From: Ignelater luminosus
Taxonomy: Eukaryota; Arthropoda; Insecta; Coleoptera; Elateridae
Direction of reading: 5' to 3'
NCBI GenBank assembly: GCA_011009095.1
Contig: VTPC01090611.1
Coordinates: forward strand, 285,498-349,497
DNA: 64,000 nucleotides
The notes under the pieces were generated by a model. The model was not told the DNA's origin and did not search any database. It saw only the letters and a list, made by a program, of their open reading frames with translations. Below, in pieces: positions 24,238 through 39,300 of this stretch. Numbering within the stretch: the first letter of the stretch is position 1; each line of letters begins with the position of its first letter. Both the position numbers and the translations under genes were made by a program.

Positions 24238-25010
24238 ATGGAACGTAGACGTTTGGCAACAAAAGAGATCCTATGATCCGTAGACATGCTGGAAACAGGT
24301 ATGTTGCAAAGAGATATTGTAGAACGTAACTTGGAGATTATAAAGGCGTTATCAGAAAACAAACAAGGTAGATGAAGGGCACATAGACTGTGGAAGGTTA
24401 ACTACATCGTTTCGTGGCCCTACAAGCTAGGTACAACAGTGCAGATATCCACAAACTTCACGCAGTGGTCATTTCAGATTAGACAGTTTGAAAAGGACTC
24501 TCTGAAGTTGATCTTCACTCCCGTCGGCCAATGAAGGATTTTAGCATTACTAAGGAAAAATCAAGCAAATAGCTGAACTTCAATGGGCCAATGTTCTTTT
24601 TATAGATGAATCCAGGTTTGGATATTATACAAATTTAAGACTCGTACAAATATGGCGTAAGAATAGCGCTTTGGAACGGACCAGGCACTCCCAGGAGGCT
24701 TCCTAATGGTATGGAGTGTGTTATTACTGCACCATAGAACAAAGCTCGTTTGTATCCAATTAAGTTCTTGAACCTTGAACTTGTGTGTATGCAGGATAAT
24801 GTTCGTCCAAACTATTTTACCATGACCACCAAAATCTGCAAATCTTAATCCTATTGAGCATCAATTATGAACAATATCCACTTCTATCCTGCATTTGAAA
24901 ACGCTATCAGAGAGTATATGGTCCATATTTCATAAGATCCCATTAAGAGGACCATTTTAATCACTCCCAAGCGGTGTAGTGCTGGTATTAATGCTCTAAA
25001 TGGCAGTTCA
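24238..25010 (+). mobile_element. dead Tc1/mariner-type transposase
   Basis: The remnant begins with an ATG and MERRRLATKEIL, then DMLETGMLQRDIVE, a helix-turn-helix start typical of Tc1 transposases. FIDESRFGYY at about 24599-24628 contains the second catalytic Asp. GGFLMVWSVLL follows, and SANLNPIEH at about 24838-24864 carries the final acidic residue of a DD34E-type triad. Several stops and frameshifts interrupt it, so it cannot make active enzyme. Terminal repeats were not identified. Confidence 0.8.
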
Positions 25011-27079
25011 CAATATTAGCCCAAAAAGTAACTAGTTTTTTTTATTCCTTTATTTAACTGTTCATGCTGTAGGTATTTCGCTTAGAAAGCTTTCTTTAGG
25101 AGTTGTAAATTCGTAAGAATGCCTCTTTGTAACTATAGATAAAGCAAGGAAATAAATAAAATTAGTCTTTGAGCAGATTTAAGATCAAAGACAATGTAAT
25201 TTTAGTTCTTACAGAAGGAGATTAATCAATACACAATAATTACGTCAAAGATGACAGGATAGCTGATATTTTAAACCATCAACAAACTAGAACTATTTGA
25301 GCGCTTGTTTAGTAGACTAGTAGATTCTAGCACTGCAGCTCAGTAATTATCAAACTGTGCTTTGGAGAGGTGGGTTCTGTTAATCTTTGGACTAAAGTAC
25401 AATCACGTAGTATAGGAATTGTCGAAAAATAAATTTGTTTGAAACGAATTCCAAGGCTCTTAAGCTACATAAATAGGCCCAAAGATACAGACATTTAGAA
25501 ATATGGTTTTGCCTTTCAAAATCTAACTCTAAGATCATGGGCGTTATCAATACTTTTGCTGTTAAATTATTAAATTGTTTCAGGTTTCAGGTTATTCTTG
25601 TCTATGTTGGACTTTGCAAGTTAGACTAACCGAGTTGTCAAACTAACTGAAGTTTCCAAGAAGATCCGGGTTTTCAGTCCTTTTGGACTGCTAGAAATGG
25701 ATCAGTCAACTGGGCTTTTTCGGTTAATCAAACACATACAAACACAGTAGGGTTTCCAGTGAGGATCTGCTTAATTTATTGTTTTCAGATATGTCTTATG
25801 CAATGTCTGAAAAGTCTGAAACGTTTTGTATTAGTTTACCCAACTTTAAATTGTTGTTATATTGATATAAATAAGATAAATATTGAAATCGGATATTCAA
25901 TTTGACATGGAATGATCTATATGCTTGTAAAAAGATCTTCTTTTAGAAAAGCCCAAACCTCAAATTCACATGAAGGTACTTTTGATCAGTTTGGCTTGAC
26001 GCCAAACAGACCAATATTTGTTTGTTTTTGCTTATTTTCCATTCGGTACAAAAGAATACATTTCTACTTCTCTCCGGGTATCCATGCCTGAAACCATACC
26101 TGTTGTAGATATGTAATATGTAAAATATACCGATGAATTCTTAGTTTTACCATCTTATTCTTTTGTGGTCGGGTTGAATGATGAATTGATGATATATGCA
26201 AAATGTTGAATGGGTATCGCGTGACCGCCCTCTGAATTACTTTTTACTGATTTTTGTGCCTCCATATCTCAACGTCCTAAAGCAATTACCTCACTGAGAA
26301 AAATAATTAATTTGTTTTTTCGCTTACAATCAAATGATTATGAATATCCCTGTATATTTTTCAACGTGATATTTTATCGCAGCCACTGAAATTGCTTGTA
26401 ATCTTTAATACTCGATAGCAGGGAGTAATATTTAGTAAAAGCTAAACAAATTATTAAATATCATATCTTTCAGATTAATACATTTATATTGAAATTCGTA
26501 ATACAAAAGGGAATTTACTTCGTCGTCGAATTTAACATGCATATTGTCAAGCAACAATAGATCGATTTGACAAATTAATTAAGCACCGACCGAATAACGG
26601 TACGTTTAATGTCGGCAACACCCTGCTGTTAATGATGTAAACCCCTTTCTATCAAAAAACAAATCTGCTCCTCATTGGCTTTCAATGCGTTTTGGAAACA
26701 ATCTATACCCGCGCTGCTTTTACGGTTTAATTTACTACCTAAATTTAATCCTCCCCTTGTTTTTTGGAGTTTTTCGCGTTTCAAGGCGAGGGAATTGACG
26801 CGGTCAAAGAACTTGCTTGTATCTAGATTTTAGTAATAAAAGAAAACTCATTTTTAAATTATTTTTATCTTAATAAAGTAATTACAAATTTTACTAAACT
26901 ATTTTGTACAATTAAAATGTTAGTTTTGAATTGTTAATTTGAAAATATCACAATTTTTTTCATTTCTCACTGTAGTAATACATCATGTAAGAGGCTGGTG
27001 ATATATGTGCAATGTGGTTGGTAACTACGCAAATGCCAACCATTTTAACATAATCACTAATCCTCTCTTACTAATGTGA
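25011..27079. other. 3' flank of the peptidase gene, no other gene seen
   Basis: No supported coding exon. A stretch at about 26500-26840 is less AT-biased and contains clusters such as CCGACCGAATAACGG and GACGCGGTCAAAG. It may hold regulatory sequence, but nothing decisive is visible. Confidence 0.45.
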
Positions 27080-27085
27080 TTTAAT
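27080..27085 (-). other. candidate polyadenylation signal
   Basis: ATTAAA on the minus strand lies about 135 bases past the peptidase stop codon. It is the common variant of AATAAA and fits a short 3' UTR. Other A/T-rich matches further down cannot be excluded. Confidence 0.3.
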
Positions 27086-27220
27086 TTCTAAGTACTTTAC
27101 ATACACAGGGAACTCAACAAAATTATTCCCTAAGTGTTAATATTTCAACAAAATTGTTATTTAAAGCTATTCTTGAAACAAAGAAGAAATTGTACTACAA
27201 ACAATTAAATAAATTTAAGA

Positions 27221-27397
27221 TCACCACAGTACACATTTGTTTGGAGGATTCATAGGACTCCCTACAGGGCACTGCCAAGATTTAGCGAACTCCTTAGAGT
27301 TTCTCAGTGTGCCAAGGACTCGTATTCTGTTAGGGCTGTGTACTCCTTCAACTAGTTTACCCTTTAAAGCTCCTAAAGTTGAATTGCCGCACCAAAT
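27221..27397 (-). CDS. M13 peptidase last exon
   Basis: Begins IWCGNSTLGALKGK, then GVHSPNRIRVLGTLRNSKEF with the conserved His and Arg, and ends NPPNKCVLW followed by TGA. The final C-x-x-W is the universal M13 carboxyl end. The acceptor is TTTTAAACAG. Confidence 0.95.
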   Translation of the reverse strand: MWCGNSTLGALKGKLVEGVHSPNRIRVLGTLRNSKEFAKSWQCPVGSPMNPPNKCVLW

Positions 27398-30300
27398 CTG
27401 TTTAAAAGATTCCAAGTTAATTTATTTTCTCGAATTTATAAGCGAATTAAAACCTGTGCAAATCCTAGGAAGAATAGTTGGTCTGTGGTAACATCCGGCA
27501 GTCCTGGTAACCTTAGGGATTCAGAATTCGTACGAGCTTGATATCTCTTGTATCCTTCAAAAGCAGCGCGAAGACCACCATTATCCGCAACATTCTCACC
27601 CTGCGTGTTATAACCGTGTACCTGTAAAATCAAAAGTAAACATTAAAGCGACATTTAGTATGAGGTATAAAACTCGATGCTTTGCTCTTACTGGGGCAAA
27701 ATTGTTTTTCACTCCAAAAAACATTGCAATTATTATTCAGGCAACGAAAGGAGCTTATGTATTTCAGTGTACCTGGATAATTAACTTTAAAAATTGGGCT
27801 GGGAGATAAAGTTCCTAATTATACGAAAAAAATGTTTTCTTTCGTTTGCATTAAAAATATTATTGTATTAAAAAACAAAACGTAATTTTACTAACGAATA
27901 GTATTGCTTTTTGTAAAAGATATGAATTAAAATAGACATTCGAGATGGGCTTTGAAAATTTAATTCCATACCTAAATTAATTTTGTTCCGTTTTCTGCTT
28001 GAAATGCTGAAGGTACGAATGTTTTTAATCTTTTAATCAGTGGTGGCTCGTGGATTATAGAGCAAAATGTTGTTAACTAGTGCCTTTTAAAATTTAATCT
28101 GCCAAAGCTGTTCTTTGATTTTCAAATTAAACAATGAAATGAAACGTAATGATATTTAAATAAATTCTTCTTCGGTTTCAGGTGTTATTTTAACGACTGA
28201 ATTTAAGTATTCTGCAGTAAAACTTGATCAGTTAAAAAAGGAAACTAAATTGTAAATAACAATTTAGAAAAAGCTTACAATGTTGCATCAGAATACAAAG
28301 GCATTTTGATAATTTATAAAGTAAAACCTTTGTGGTCTAAAATCTATGTCTTCATCTGCTTTAAAGTCTTAATTAGGTAAACGGAAGAGAATACAAAGTT
28401 GAATAAGAAAACACTTTAGGTAATCAACTATCTAGGAAGTCACAAAAGCTAGAAAAACCTGGAAACACGTTACTAATTCACTTCTTTCTGCTCAGTTGGT
28501 CATTATTTTGATACATGCTTGAACTTTTAGGTGATACACAAAAACTTTTTCTTTTAGAATATCTTTAAGAAGTTTACTAGTATATCATACAAAATAATTT
28601 CGCTATATACTAGTCCAGAAATTTTAGACCAAGAAGCACCAGAATCCAAAATTAATTTTTGTAAATCTAAGATCTTGCAGAGTAGTCTTTAACAACAAAC
28701 TAAAAATCTTTAACTCTCCTAAGTTGGTTTCTTAAAATTCCAGGTGCATTCAAGCTTTGAAATTACTCACATAGTCCTCAAATGAAAGAAAAGACTGTGC
28801 TATAGCTAGGAGTACTTTGGACTACACAATATGGTAGGAAGCGTAAAAAAATATTAAAAATAAGTTGACATTTTGTTTTTGGCACCTTGAACGCTTTTGG
28901 TACTAGAACTTCAAGAGAAAAGATTTTTAACATGCAGAAAATCCAAAGCAGTTTGAACAACTGAATTTCCTTCTTCCTTTTTCCTCTGTACTGACTGGAA
29001 AAGCAAAAGGCATGGAAACTCCTCAAGAAGAGGCACGACCTACAAAGTGTTTCCGAAGTCTTCGTCAACCCAACATCTGCGAAGAGCGATATTGTTGCAG
29101 TTTATGAAGGTAGTAAGACGGGCTATGACTTGTCCAACAAGTGTGACTATGTGCAACATTTCATTCGGTCATATTCTAGGTAAGGATATTAAGACTAACA
29201 ATGCGTCACTTTTGTCACTCAAAGCGTTTATGGTATTTGACTTAAATTTAAATCTGTCCCAATACAGGTCCAGCAGTAACTGGATAACCTTGATCCAGAA
29301 AACTGGAGCTAAAAGTTTCTAAATCTGATCTACTAAGCCTACTAAGTCTTAATCTCTTGCGCCAAGTTGGAGTGTAGGCATTATGATCTAAACCGCAACA
29401 CAATGCATCGAGCTTGCAGAGATTTAAACCTTCCTAATTGCCGGACTGTTGACGACGAAGACGACTTAAATGATCCTCTTACGTAACTCTGTCTACTTCT
29501 ATATAAAGTTGCGTTTTATCTATGACACTTACCCATTTCCAAGATTCTAGCTGTTTAAATGTCTGGAATTACAAAAAGCCGATATGGGAGGGTTGGGGAC
29601 TTCTAGTATATCAAATAAGACCACCGTGCAAATCTCTGTTCTACAATAATAAATTCCAAGGTTTTGTGTACTTGATTTCGATACAATCTCATTACTCACT
29701 AGAGAATGTCCAAAACGCCTCCTAACTACCAAAAGATGATTATAAGAAAATTAAAAAGCAAAAAGCCATTGGCAAGGTTGGACTCTCAATATTCCTGTGC
29801 CTTTATCTTGCCAGATGTCATTTCTTTGGTATGATTTCTTTCTTTTGCGACTATTGTCTGTTATTGTGACTAAAATCCTCTGCTATTCATCATAGGTCTG
29901 AAAAAATTACCTTCTTCAGTTCCACCTTCTAAGACAAGCTGGCGTAATTTACTTTCACTTATTTGGAATTTTCCTCTATACCTACAGATTCTCCGTTTTG
30001 GTGTTCACTATTCTTTTTAGTTTTTATATTTTTAGTTTGACATAGTTATAACTTTGCTGCCTCTCTAAATTTCTTTTCTAGAAAGAAGCTCTTGTGACAA
30101 TGGTTCTAAAAGAAATCTTTATCAGAATGCAACTAGATTATTTGTACTTAGTTAATACATAAATGTTAGTAGCTGCAGAAATCTATGTGTGACTATTGGT
30201 GACAGAGTTGTAAGATGATCTACTTCCCATCAGATTTGTTTCGCAGACAGATCATCGCGTTGATCAATATTTCTTGGTTTTTTTTCTGTCCCAGAATCTT

Positions 30301-33300
30301 CTTTTAATAGTTTTGATGTCATTTTCTAAGTAGTGTTTTGATCTCCAGACTGATTCATAAACTCTCAAGACTACTTTAATTTTAACATAATCCTACTACA
30401 CTGTTTTATAAGCAGAAGAAGGTCATACTTTTATTTTCATGACCTCTGCTCTTAAATAATAATAATAATTAAAGTATAACGTCAAGATTGCATGCGTGGC
30501 CTTTAGAGCAAAGGACTCGTTTCTTGTAAATGGAATAGCAATTTTAGCCATAGTCAGACCGGTGTTAGTTGTCTTGTAAAAAAGAACTCGAAGTGAATAC
30601 TTCTCTTGTTTTATGACTTAGATTCTATATTCAAGCTACCATTATGCGTTTCAAGCCCCGTAGTAGCATTTATGACAAATCAGAATTCTATAATACATAT
30701 AATACTGTCTATATTTGAAAATCCTGCAATACTTTGATTAATCTACTAATTTATGGTTCTAGCAATATTTGCTGCTTCTGGTGAATTGATTTTCTTGAAA
30801 ACTTTCTAGTGAATCGTAATCAATTTTTTATAGTTAGTCTTAGGTTGATTGGGCGATTTTTCTGTATTGGTAAACTAGATGCTCTAGAGCCTCTTTTTAC
30901 TGGTTGTTGCTCGTTTATACTTGTCTTATTTAATATTCCCCAAAAATAACGTCTTTGTGCTACTAAGCTAAGGCTTTCAGTTCTTGCCATTTCTAGTAAT
31001 TTTTAGGTAGTCAAGTTATCGATCTTAAGTGCTTGGTCAAGTAACCTTTTTTCAAGGTACCTGTTTTGTCATTCAAATTGCAAATGTGTCTTAGAAGGTT
31101 TTTTGATATTTAGTAGGCTTCCTTAGGGTTTTTTTCTTTTTCTCTTAACTGTTTTACAACCAGAGTCAGTGGATATTTTAACTTTAATATGATGACAACA
31201 TTACGCGCAAAGTATAGTTCTTCTATGGATTTTGACTTTCCGCACTACTTAGTCTTAAAACCAATTTGATCTCAGAGTTTCTTGACTCGTAGTCTCCTGA
31301 ATCAATTCTACTTTGATCAAGTTCAGGGCTTTCAAGTTTGGACCATGCAAGAATTAAGTAAAGACTAAAAGCTTCTTCAACTATCATAAAGGTCTTTTTC
31401 AGAAGCACCTGCAACCTTACGTTGTTGTAAAGACTATATTAAAGGCAAACCAAGAAATAAACAAAAAAACGCAGTAACTCAATATGTAAATCACACTGGA
31501 GGCAATATTATTAATTCGTTAAGATCCTGAAGCATATTTAGGATACAGAGCGTCATTAATAGTCATGATTCATAAGTTTCCTATAAAATGTTTTTGATTT
31601 TGTCTGTATTCAATTGATCGCTGTATAGTTTATATGTTGATAACTTTGATGGTATTTTTGTTAGATATCTGAATTCCAACTGTTTATGTTATTTTTCTTC
31701 AAATGAATCCAACTCAAACGCTATAGTATTCAAGGTTTAGCGCCTAAATAAATCCCAAAAATACTCAACGTAAGAACAGCCATCTTTAACTGCTATTTTT
31801 GCAAATTACACCTTATCTAAGAGATATCTTGATTCTCTTTCCATCTGTATGAAAAACATTTCCATTTGTCAGCTAAGAGCTGATAGAAATGGACTCGAAG
31901 GTTCGATCTGGTGTTTTGTGTAAAATGAAAAAAAATCTATTGTTTCACAGATGTTGAAGGAAATGATCAATCTATTTCTTTAATTCCATACTAGAAAATC
32001 ATCTTTCAGCAATAATGAAAGTAATTTAGCAAAACTTGATGGATTGATCTATCTTGAGGAAGAACATTTAAGAATCATGCTGTAAATATAGAAATCATTT
32101 TCTTTACGTGGCAATACTTTCAGACTTTCGAGTTTATTTTTATTCGACTTCTATTATCAAATATAGATATTTTAAGAAATAAGTGCAAATGAAAAGAGAA
32201 TGAAAACCTCCATCAAACTGAAACAAACAAGGATGAGGTGCAATTTCGAAAATAACAGTTGAAGACTAATATTTTTGAGTAGGTAGAGATTTATGAAATT
32301 TACTGTTTTTCACCTACGGTAGGACACACTGTATAATCATGTCAGGTTTGGGAACATTTTGTTTACATCTTAATAGTTCTATTCAAAAGTTTTTTTTAAC
32401 TTACTATGATTTTCTCATCTTGACAGTCAGTTGAGTGTTTCACGTGCCCACTGCTTTTTGAGCCTTTTAAAATAAAATCACACGATGCAATGAATTAAAC
32501 GCTTTCTTATATCCAATTCAAGCGACACTTGCAGTATGTCTTCTTTACTTGTAGTATGTATATATTGATGTTAATAAATATTTCTTAGGGTTTGCCTAAT
32601 CAAAGGTACCATGTTTGGTAATACTGGTAGAGGGGAGAAGTTACATTACACTAATAAATAATTTTTAATGTAACATGCAAGAATGAATGGAAGTATGCGA
32701 GGCTGGATTTTTATATAGGAAATAAAGGAAAAAGAGCAAATTGGTGATGACTAACTATTATGAATGTTGATAATCCTTTCAGAAGACAAAGTAACAGCTT
32801 CTTTCAGAATAGACAATAATTATAACTATTTTAAATCTCTACTTACCGTGAAAGAGCTACCAAGTTCAGGCATCGTGTAATTATTGTACTGTTCAATAAT
32901 GCACTTGATTTTAGTATGATAGTGATCCAAGGTAGCGAACGACCACCACTGCTTCAAATTCCCGTGCTCGTCATAACGTCGACCTATAGAATTAGGAAAG
33001 TATTAATAAAGAAGGTTTAAAATGAAAGAGGATATAAAATTTACCCTGGTCATCAAATCCGTGTGTTATTTCATGACCCATTATGGCTCCAATGGAACCG
33101 TAGTCGATAGCTCTGCAGTGTAATTTTAAAAAATCAATGACTGTAATTCATTAATATGCCTTTCCGCTAGAGTTCCCGAAAAAATTACAAAATTAAGTAC
33201 CGTGCACCAAATGTAAAATTCCGCTACTTGAATACGAATAAATCAAAAGAAAATTAAAAAAATATATATATGAGGACAAAACTCCAGTAAAAAAATGGCT

Positions 33301-36300
33301 AGCAGTTATTAATACATCAAAGCGTAGGCTTTCTTTACACAAGTATTTCCTTGTGACTCATAAAAATCTTTTGGTAGCGAATATTTTTTAATCTTTTGAA
33401 TTCGCAGTCGTGAATAGCTTAATATTTAAAAAGGTTACTCGAGAATAATTGCGAATCTTTTATTGAACTGAATTCGCCATTTGTTAATCTCGAAATATAA
33501 ATATTAACTACAGTAATGTACAGTAGGTACGCAAACTTTTATTTATGAAAACAATTTTTAGTGCTTTACTATAGTATAATGCTTGCTTGTCAGGTTTATT
33601 AGTTTAAAGAAGATCACACACGTGGAAACTTGCATGACCATATGCGTATATTGCAACTCGCCAGATGAGGTTATATAGCAGCTATAGCAAGTTTGGTCCC
33701 TGGGGCTGAATTGCAATAAAAACAAACTAGGTTTTAAAAAATCTAATCAAACAACTTAGCTATGACTTTTGAGCCAATTTGGTCATAATGACCAAGCTTG
33801 CCCACCCCTGATTGGGGTGTATCTCAATATCCATTGATATGGACAACAAAAATCGAGTCAATCTGTTTACAGCAATGAAAGTATTAAGATGAGTTTTCAG
33901 AACTTGTTTTGCTTGTAAGACTAGTACAACATCCACTCCCAACCTATTGTTTATGTCAAAATTAAAAAAATTGAAATTCGGTTTCTTATGACTTGAAGGA
34001 AGCTTTAAGGTTCCTTTGGGCTCTTATTTTTTTATAAACTTCAGTTCGCTTTTAAATAGTTTTATAAACAGCATTTCTTGATTTTTAATTGCTATTACTG
34101 TTGGTTCATTAAATTAGTTCAGTCCTTGATGTTTACTAGTGTTTATCAAAATTCTTCTAGTGTATTCATCAGAGAAAGTCTAAAAAGTTTGCTATGCTTT
34201 ATTTCTGTGCATAAACCTAAGTTCTGCTTGGTTCTCTTTTCTTTTCACCTTGCTAAAGGTTCTAGGTTTTATTTTTATTTTTCTACCATAATCAAGATAA
34301 CAAGATGAAAATCAATCGTATAATCACGACACAAGAACTACTGATCTCTCTAGTTTGCAGTAGTAGTGATGGTGATAATTTATGGTTAAGTCTGCCATAG
34401 TAAACTTTTTGTACTTCTTGTTCTTAACAGTTGCAGTTGTTTGCAATCCCACAAAGAGACAGAAAGTAGATGAAAGAATACACAGTGCCTTGAGCACCAT
34501 CAGGGGTGAAGTGATGTTTATAAAACACTAAATGTTTACAATGAGTTTGTTCTGTTGCTCAAGGCCATAACATTTAGTACCAGAAAATCTATTTTAAAAA
34601 ACTTTGAGTAAATTAACTTTAAGTTACTAAAGGTTTAAGGTCTCATTGTATAGTCAAAATAGATTTTTTTTCGAGCGAGATTATGTAATTAATTATTTTT
34701 CCCTGCACAGTTAAACTGTTTTTCCAAATAGTTTTCATTAGATGGAAGATAGGGGGAATAAGTCTCTAATCCAGGAAGTGGTGCATCTTCAGATATTTTC
34801 AACAAATTCTCGCTTGGACTGTATCCAATTTGGAACCATTTCATATTGTTTCAGTATCTCCTTTGTAGGTTTCTCAAAAATGTTTCCTGAGACTCATTCC
34901 GCATTACCTCTGCTAAGCAGCAGTTCTAAGAGTTCAGTTAAGGTATGGACAAAAACAAAGATATTGTCAATAGATCCAATCCAATTTCTGCTTCAACAAA
35001 AATCTGATTCGACGAGATTCCTTACTCAGTATACCATGACTTGAATAATTTTGAAACGCATAATGCGAATGCCATAATAGTTTGACAGCTTGTAAACTAG
35101 TTCGTATATTCTTTCCTATGTTGCTAACCGTCAGGGCATAAAGGCTGTTGGAATACAATTCTTACATTGATAATGTCAAAATGCGCATAGGAACAAACCT
35201 ATTAGCATTTTGAAATATTGTTTTCTGTTTTAATTGTTGTTCTTTCTCTTAAGGATGACGTTCCCTCCTCAAAAAGATGACAAAATGATTTTGCTGTTTT
35301 GGATGTTTTTATCTCGTAAACGCATTCATATAGGAAGGAAGGAACATTTAATTTTTCTTGTATTCCTTACAAATTGAATTACTTTCCATATCTAATAAAA
35401 ATTGGTTTTGTAACTTTCATTCAATAGTTAAACATTCTAGGACTTTTTTACATTATGGTTGCAGCTTTTGTAGTTTTGTATATGTGCAATTAAATATGTC
35501 TAGGTAAACTTAAAACTGCCAACTGTAGAACTTATTTCTGAACTAAGGCAGGATCTGGTTTTAGGTGAGCAGGGTTGCCCGATTATCATTGAACCAACAT
35601 CATCAGGGAAGACTACCATCGTATTGTATTTTCTGATATGTTTGTATAAGTATAAGACATACATAGTAGTTGCGATTGGTTTCAATCAGTCTTTAAATTA
35701 AATTTATATACAGCCTGCGTAACACAAGGTGTGTTTGCAACAGAGGTGAAGCCGTCTATCATGACACAACCAACTTTCTTCTCTTTCAGATTTTCCCATT
35801 CTTATAGATACAATATAATGTTAAAGGTTACTCTTGGCAGGTTTATTTGCTTAAATATCGAGGTATAACGTTGAAATATTGTTCATGGAAATAAATGCGA
35901 ATTATACGCTGTGGTCCATTCCTAACTCTCTAATTCAATACCCTATACATTTAGCTAACTTTAATAGTGATCTAAATCTACCAATTTACTTTTATGTGAG
36001 ATTACATCAAACTTTTTGATCTCCAGTTTTACAAAATTATAAAAGTTTTAATTTTCTTATTTTGTTATACAGGGTGTTTAAGAGATGAGAACTACAAATT
36101 TTCTCAATTTCCAAAACACCCTGTATCTGTTATTTTGATTTAAAAGATCATAAGGTCAGCTGCTGATACCTGTCTTAGATCTGTGTTAAAAAATCTTTAA
36201 AAAAAAGAAAAAATCTACTGCTATTTCAGAAATACCCAATATAGATAGCTTTTTCCTTTTTACTGTTTTGAAACTAAAAACATCCTGTATGTAGCTCGAT

Positions 36301-39300
36301 CCATAAAAAATTGTGACCAGCAATAACAATCGAGTTTTGTAATCCAGACAAATAACAAGCATCAAGCTTACCTTTTTTATTTACGTTTAATACAAAATTT
36401 TACGATACTTACGGGATTCCGTTGCCATAAAATGGTGGTTTAAGTATTCCAGCAGGAAAAGCTGTGAATTATTTTATATACATATTAAATTATCGATCTT
36501 GAATTCAATTAAATAAAGAGAAAATTAGGGGATGAACTTACTAACGGAGTTGAGAGTCGCCGAATAAAAGGCATTAACGGTTGTCGCAGTTGCAACCCAT
36601 CTGTAAAACATAACTTTCACAACTTGTAGCGTTAAATTTAAATAATCGGGACTTACCTGTTGCGATCTGGTTTCTTCCTCATATTTTGTAGATTTCTTTT
36701 TATGGAAGCGTTTGTAAGATTTAGATGAGTTTTGAAGAGGTTGCCCTCAATTACGTGTGCCTGAAAAATGCATAAAAAAAGGTGATGTTTGTTTGAATTC
36801 TAAAGGAGAATCCTATTTGGTATTTTGTTGAGGTAAACTGTAAAGGGTGAAGTAATCCGCACCTGTCTGTAGTGAATATCAAGTCGGGTGGCGTTCATAA
36901 TCCAGCCTGGATAACCTACAAAAGCCCTGATTGCGTGTAGTTTTGTCAGCGTTTTTTCACGAGTAACTGCGTCCATCCAATCCAGATTATGGACGGCCTC
37001 TTCAAACGCATGCCTTATGTCTTCTAACATTTCTAACGCCTGAATAAACAATAGGGAAATTGACATCAGAAAACTTCCACTAGGTTTAAGTTGTCATTTC
37101 TACGTGTTTGAAGATTTCATCATTCGCTTTTACAGATTTGAGTAGGTGTCAAAATGTATTTTCACTCAAATATTATATTTACTACGTTGCAAAAATTTAT
37201 GAAAATATTCTTTTTGAATGAGGAAAATTTTTATAAAAGAACAAAAATTAAATATCAATAATAAGCTTGCGACATAATGCGATTAAACACTAAGCGTTTC
37301 GAATATAAGAAAATTCAAGAGAGACTTGATTTTTTGTAGAAAGGACTTGGGAGAAATTTTTGTTATTCTCCAGAATGGTCATTGGGGAGTTTTTATCTCT
37401 AACACCGCGGGGAATTTCTTTTATCTATTAATATTTCTCAAGTTTATACTAAACAAAAAATTTATTTTACGTTAAGATTGAAATATTTAAAAATTCTAAA
37501 TAAGATTTTACTTTTACAGCAAATGTAGGAAACAGCAAACCACGTAAAAAAATATATAAACGTTACCTTCTCTCGATAAACTTTATCGAAATGCGAACGA
37601 ACGTAGAGGTAACTCAGAGCAAGTCCGAAGTTGGAGTTGACATTGTTCGCACAACCCTTCCACCTGGGAGTCTTTGTTTTCAACCCAAGTAACTGTTGGG
37701 AAAACTCAAACCCCAGCAAACGGAACTTCGCTAAAGTGAGCGGTGCCACCGTGGAGAATACGCTCCACCATAGATATCTCTCTAGAATATCAATTGTCCG
37801 GGATCTGGGTAGCTTCAAAATTCAAAATGTAGCTTACCTAGCATGATATGGTTAGTGTTTTTTAGTAGCCATGCGATCCTTTGTAAATAGGGTAGATCGA
37901 GGAGGATTGCGGTATCATTTCGCTGGTTGAGCACTACGTTGGTGTCGTTGAACACGATATTCATGTATCTTGTCCAGTTGACCTGCAATAAGAGATTTAA
38001 AAACGGATTAAGGTCAGCACGGGATGACCCCGATAGTAATAATTTATTCTCGGATATCGGTTTTTATTTTGAAATACCCGTGTTATAGGGGGCTCTTACT
38101 GTCCTCCAGGTATCGTTGTCGAGGCCTGGTCCGTTAGCGAGTTCGATGAGTGTGACCTCGTGAAACAGGTGCCCAGGACTTCGTCGTATCTCTGCAGGGG
38201 TCATGACCTGTACATAATCCTGATTTACTATGTGCTCATCCGCCCAGTTTTACATACATGTTGCCATGTGATTTATAGACTGCGTGTTTTGCATGCTGCG
38301 TTATAGTGTAGTTTCTACAGAGTACCCCAAAAAAAACTAATGCAAATGTAATAGTGATGAATTTGTTTGGGTTAGTTTTGGCTTTGTTAGTGATCCACAT
38401 TTAATATATTCATGAATTTTGTTGAATCCAAAAAGCTTTGTTAGATACATAATGTTACAAAAACCTTTCAAATGTTACATCGATTTAGTAAATTCTAGCT
38501 TTTGTGAAATGTTGAAACATCTATCTTATGAAAGAAAAACAATTAAAGCTCGGACTTCTATGCAATAAATAAGAACTAAATATATAGGTGTTTATATGAA
38601 TAACGATTGTTTAATTACGGCCTTACACTTTCAAAAGCAGTATATTTACCTAGAAATTGTTGCTTCGGGCAATTCACATTTCATATAGTCAAATCAGCTT
38701 AGTTAGTATTACATAACATCGTTTTTGAATTCTTATATTATAATTTCTGAATAATTAATTGACTAATGTTAGAAGCTTACTAATTTATAATCACTCAATC
38801 AATTTTGTTGTTATTTTATTTACATGTGGCAGTAGAAATTATTTTATTAAAAAGTGTAAGTAGTGATACAAAATTGTAAACAATTTCAAAGCAAAGTTTC
38901 ACATTCTAACCCTATTAATCTAAAATTAGTACTTTACGCAGCTTATTAGTATTTAATAGTTTAATGTTTTATATAATTAGGAAATTAATCTTGTACAGGG
39001 TGTCTCTAAAATGTAGGAAAAATCTGATACAGCTAAAATTAGGATTAGGCCCTAAAGTGAACCGTTTTCGATATAAAGTGTCAAAGTTTCATTTAAAATT
39101 CTCCATTTTCGTGACAACGTAAAAAATTAAAATGAAATTTTTCTTTTTTTGGTGTTTACTATTGTGTGAATCTCGTGGTGGATACCGCCATCACATGGGT
39201 ACAACCTTAAAAAAGAAAAAAAACAACAATTAACTCGTTTTATCTATGAATACTTTAGGGACAAAACCGTTGCGGTTTTTCCGTAAGGTGCACCATTTTC

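Noticed and set aside
27237..27491. Plus-strand open frame of 84 residues
   Set aside because: Antisense to the last two peptidase exons and crosses their intron.
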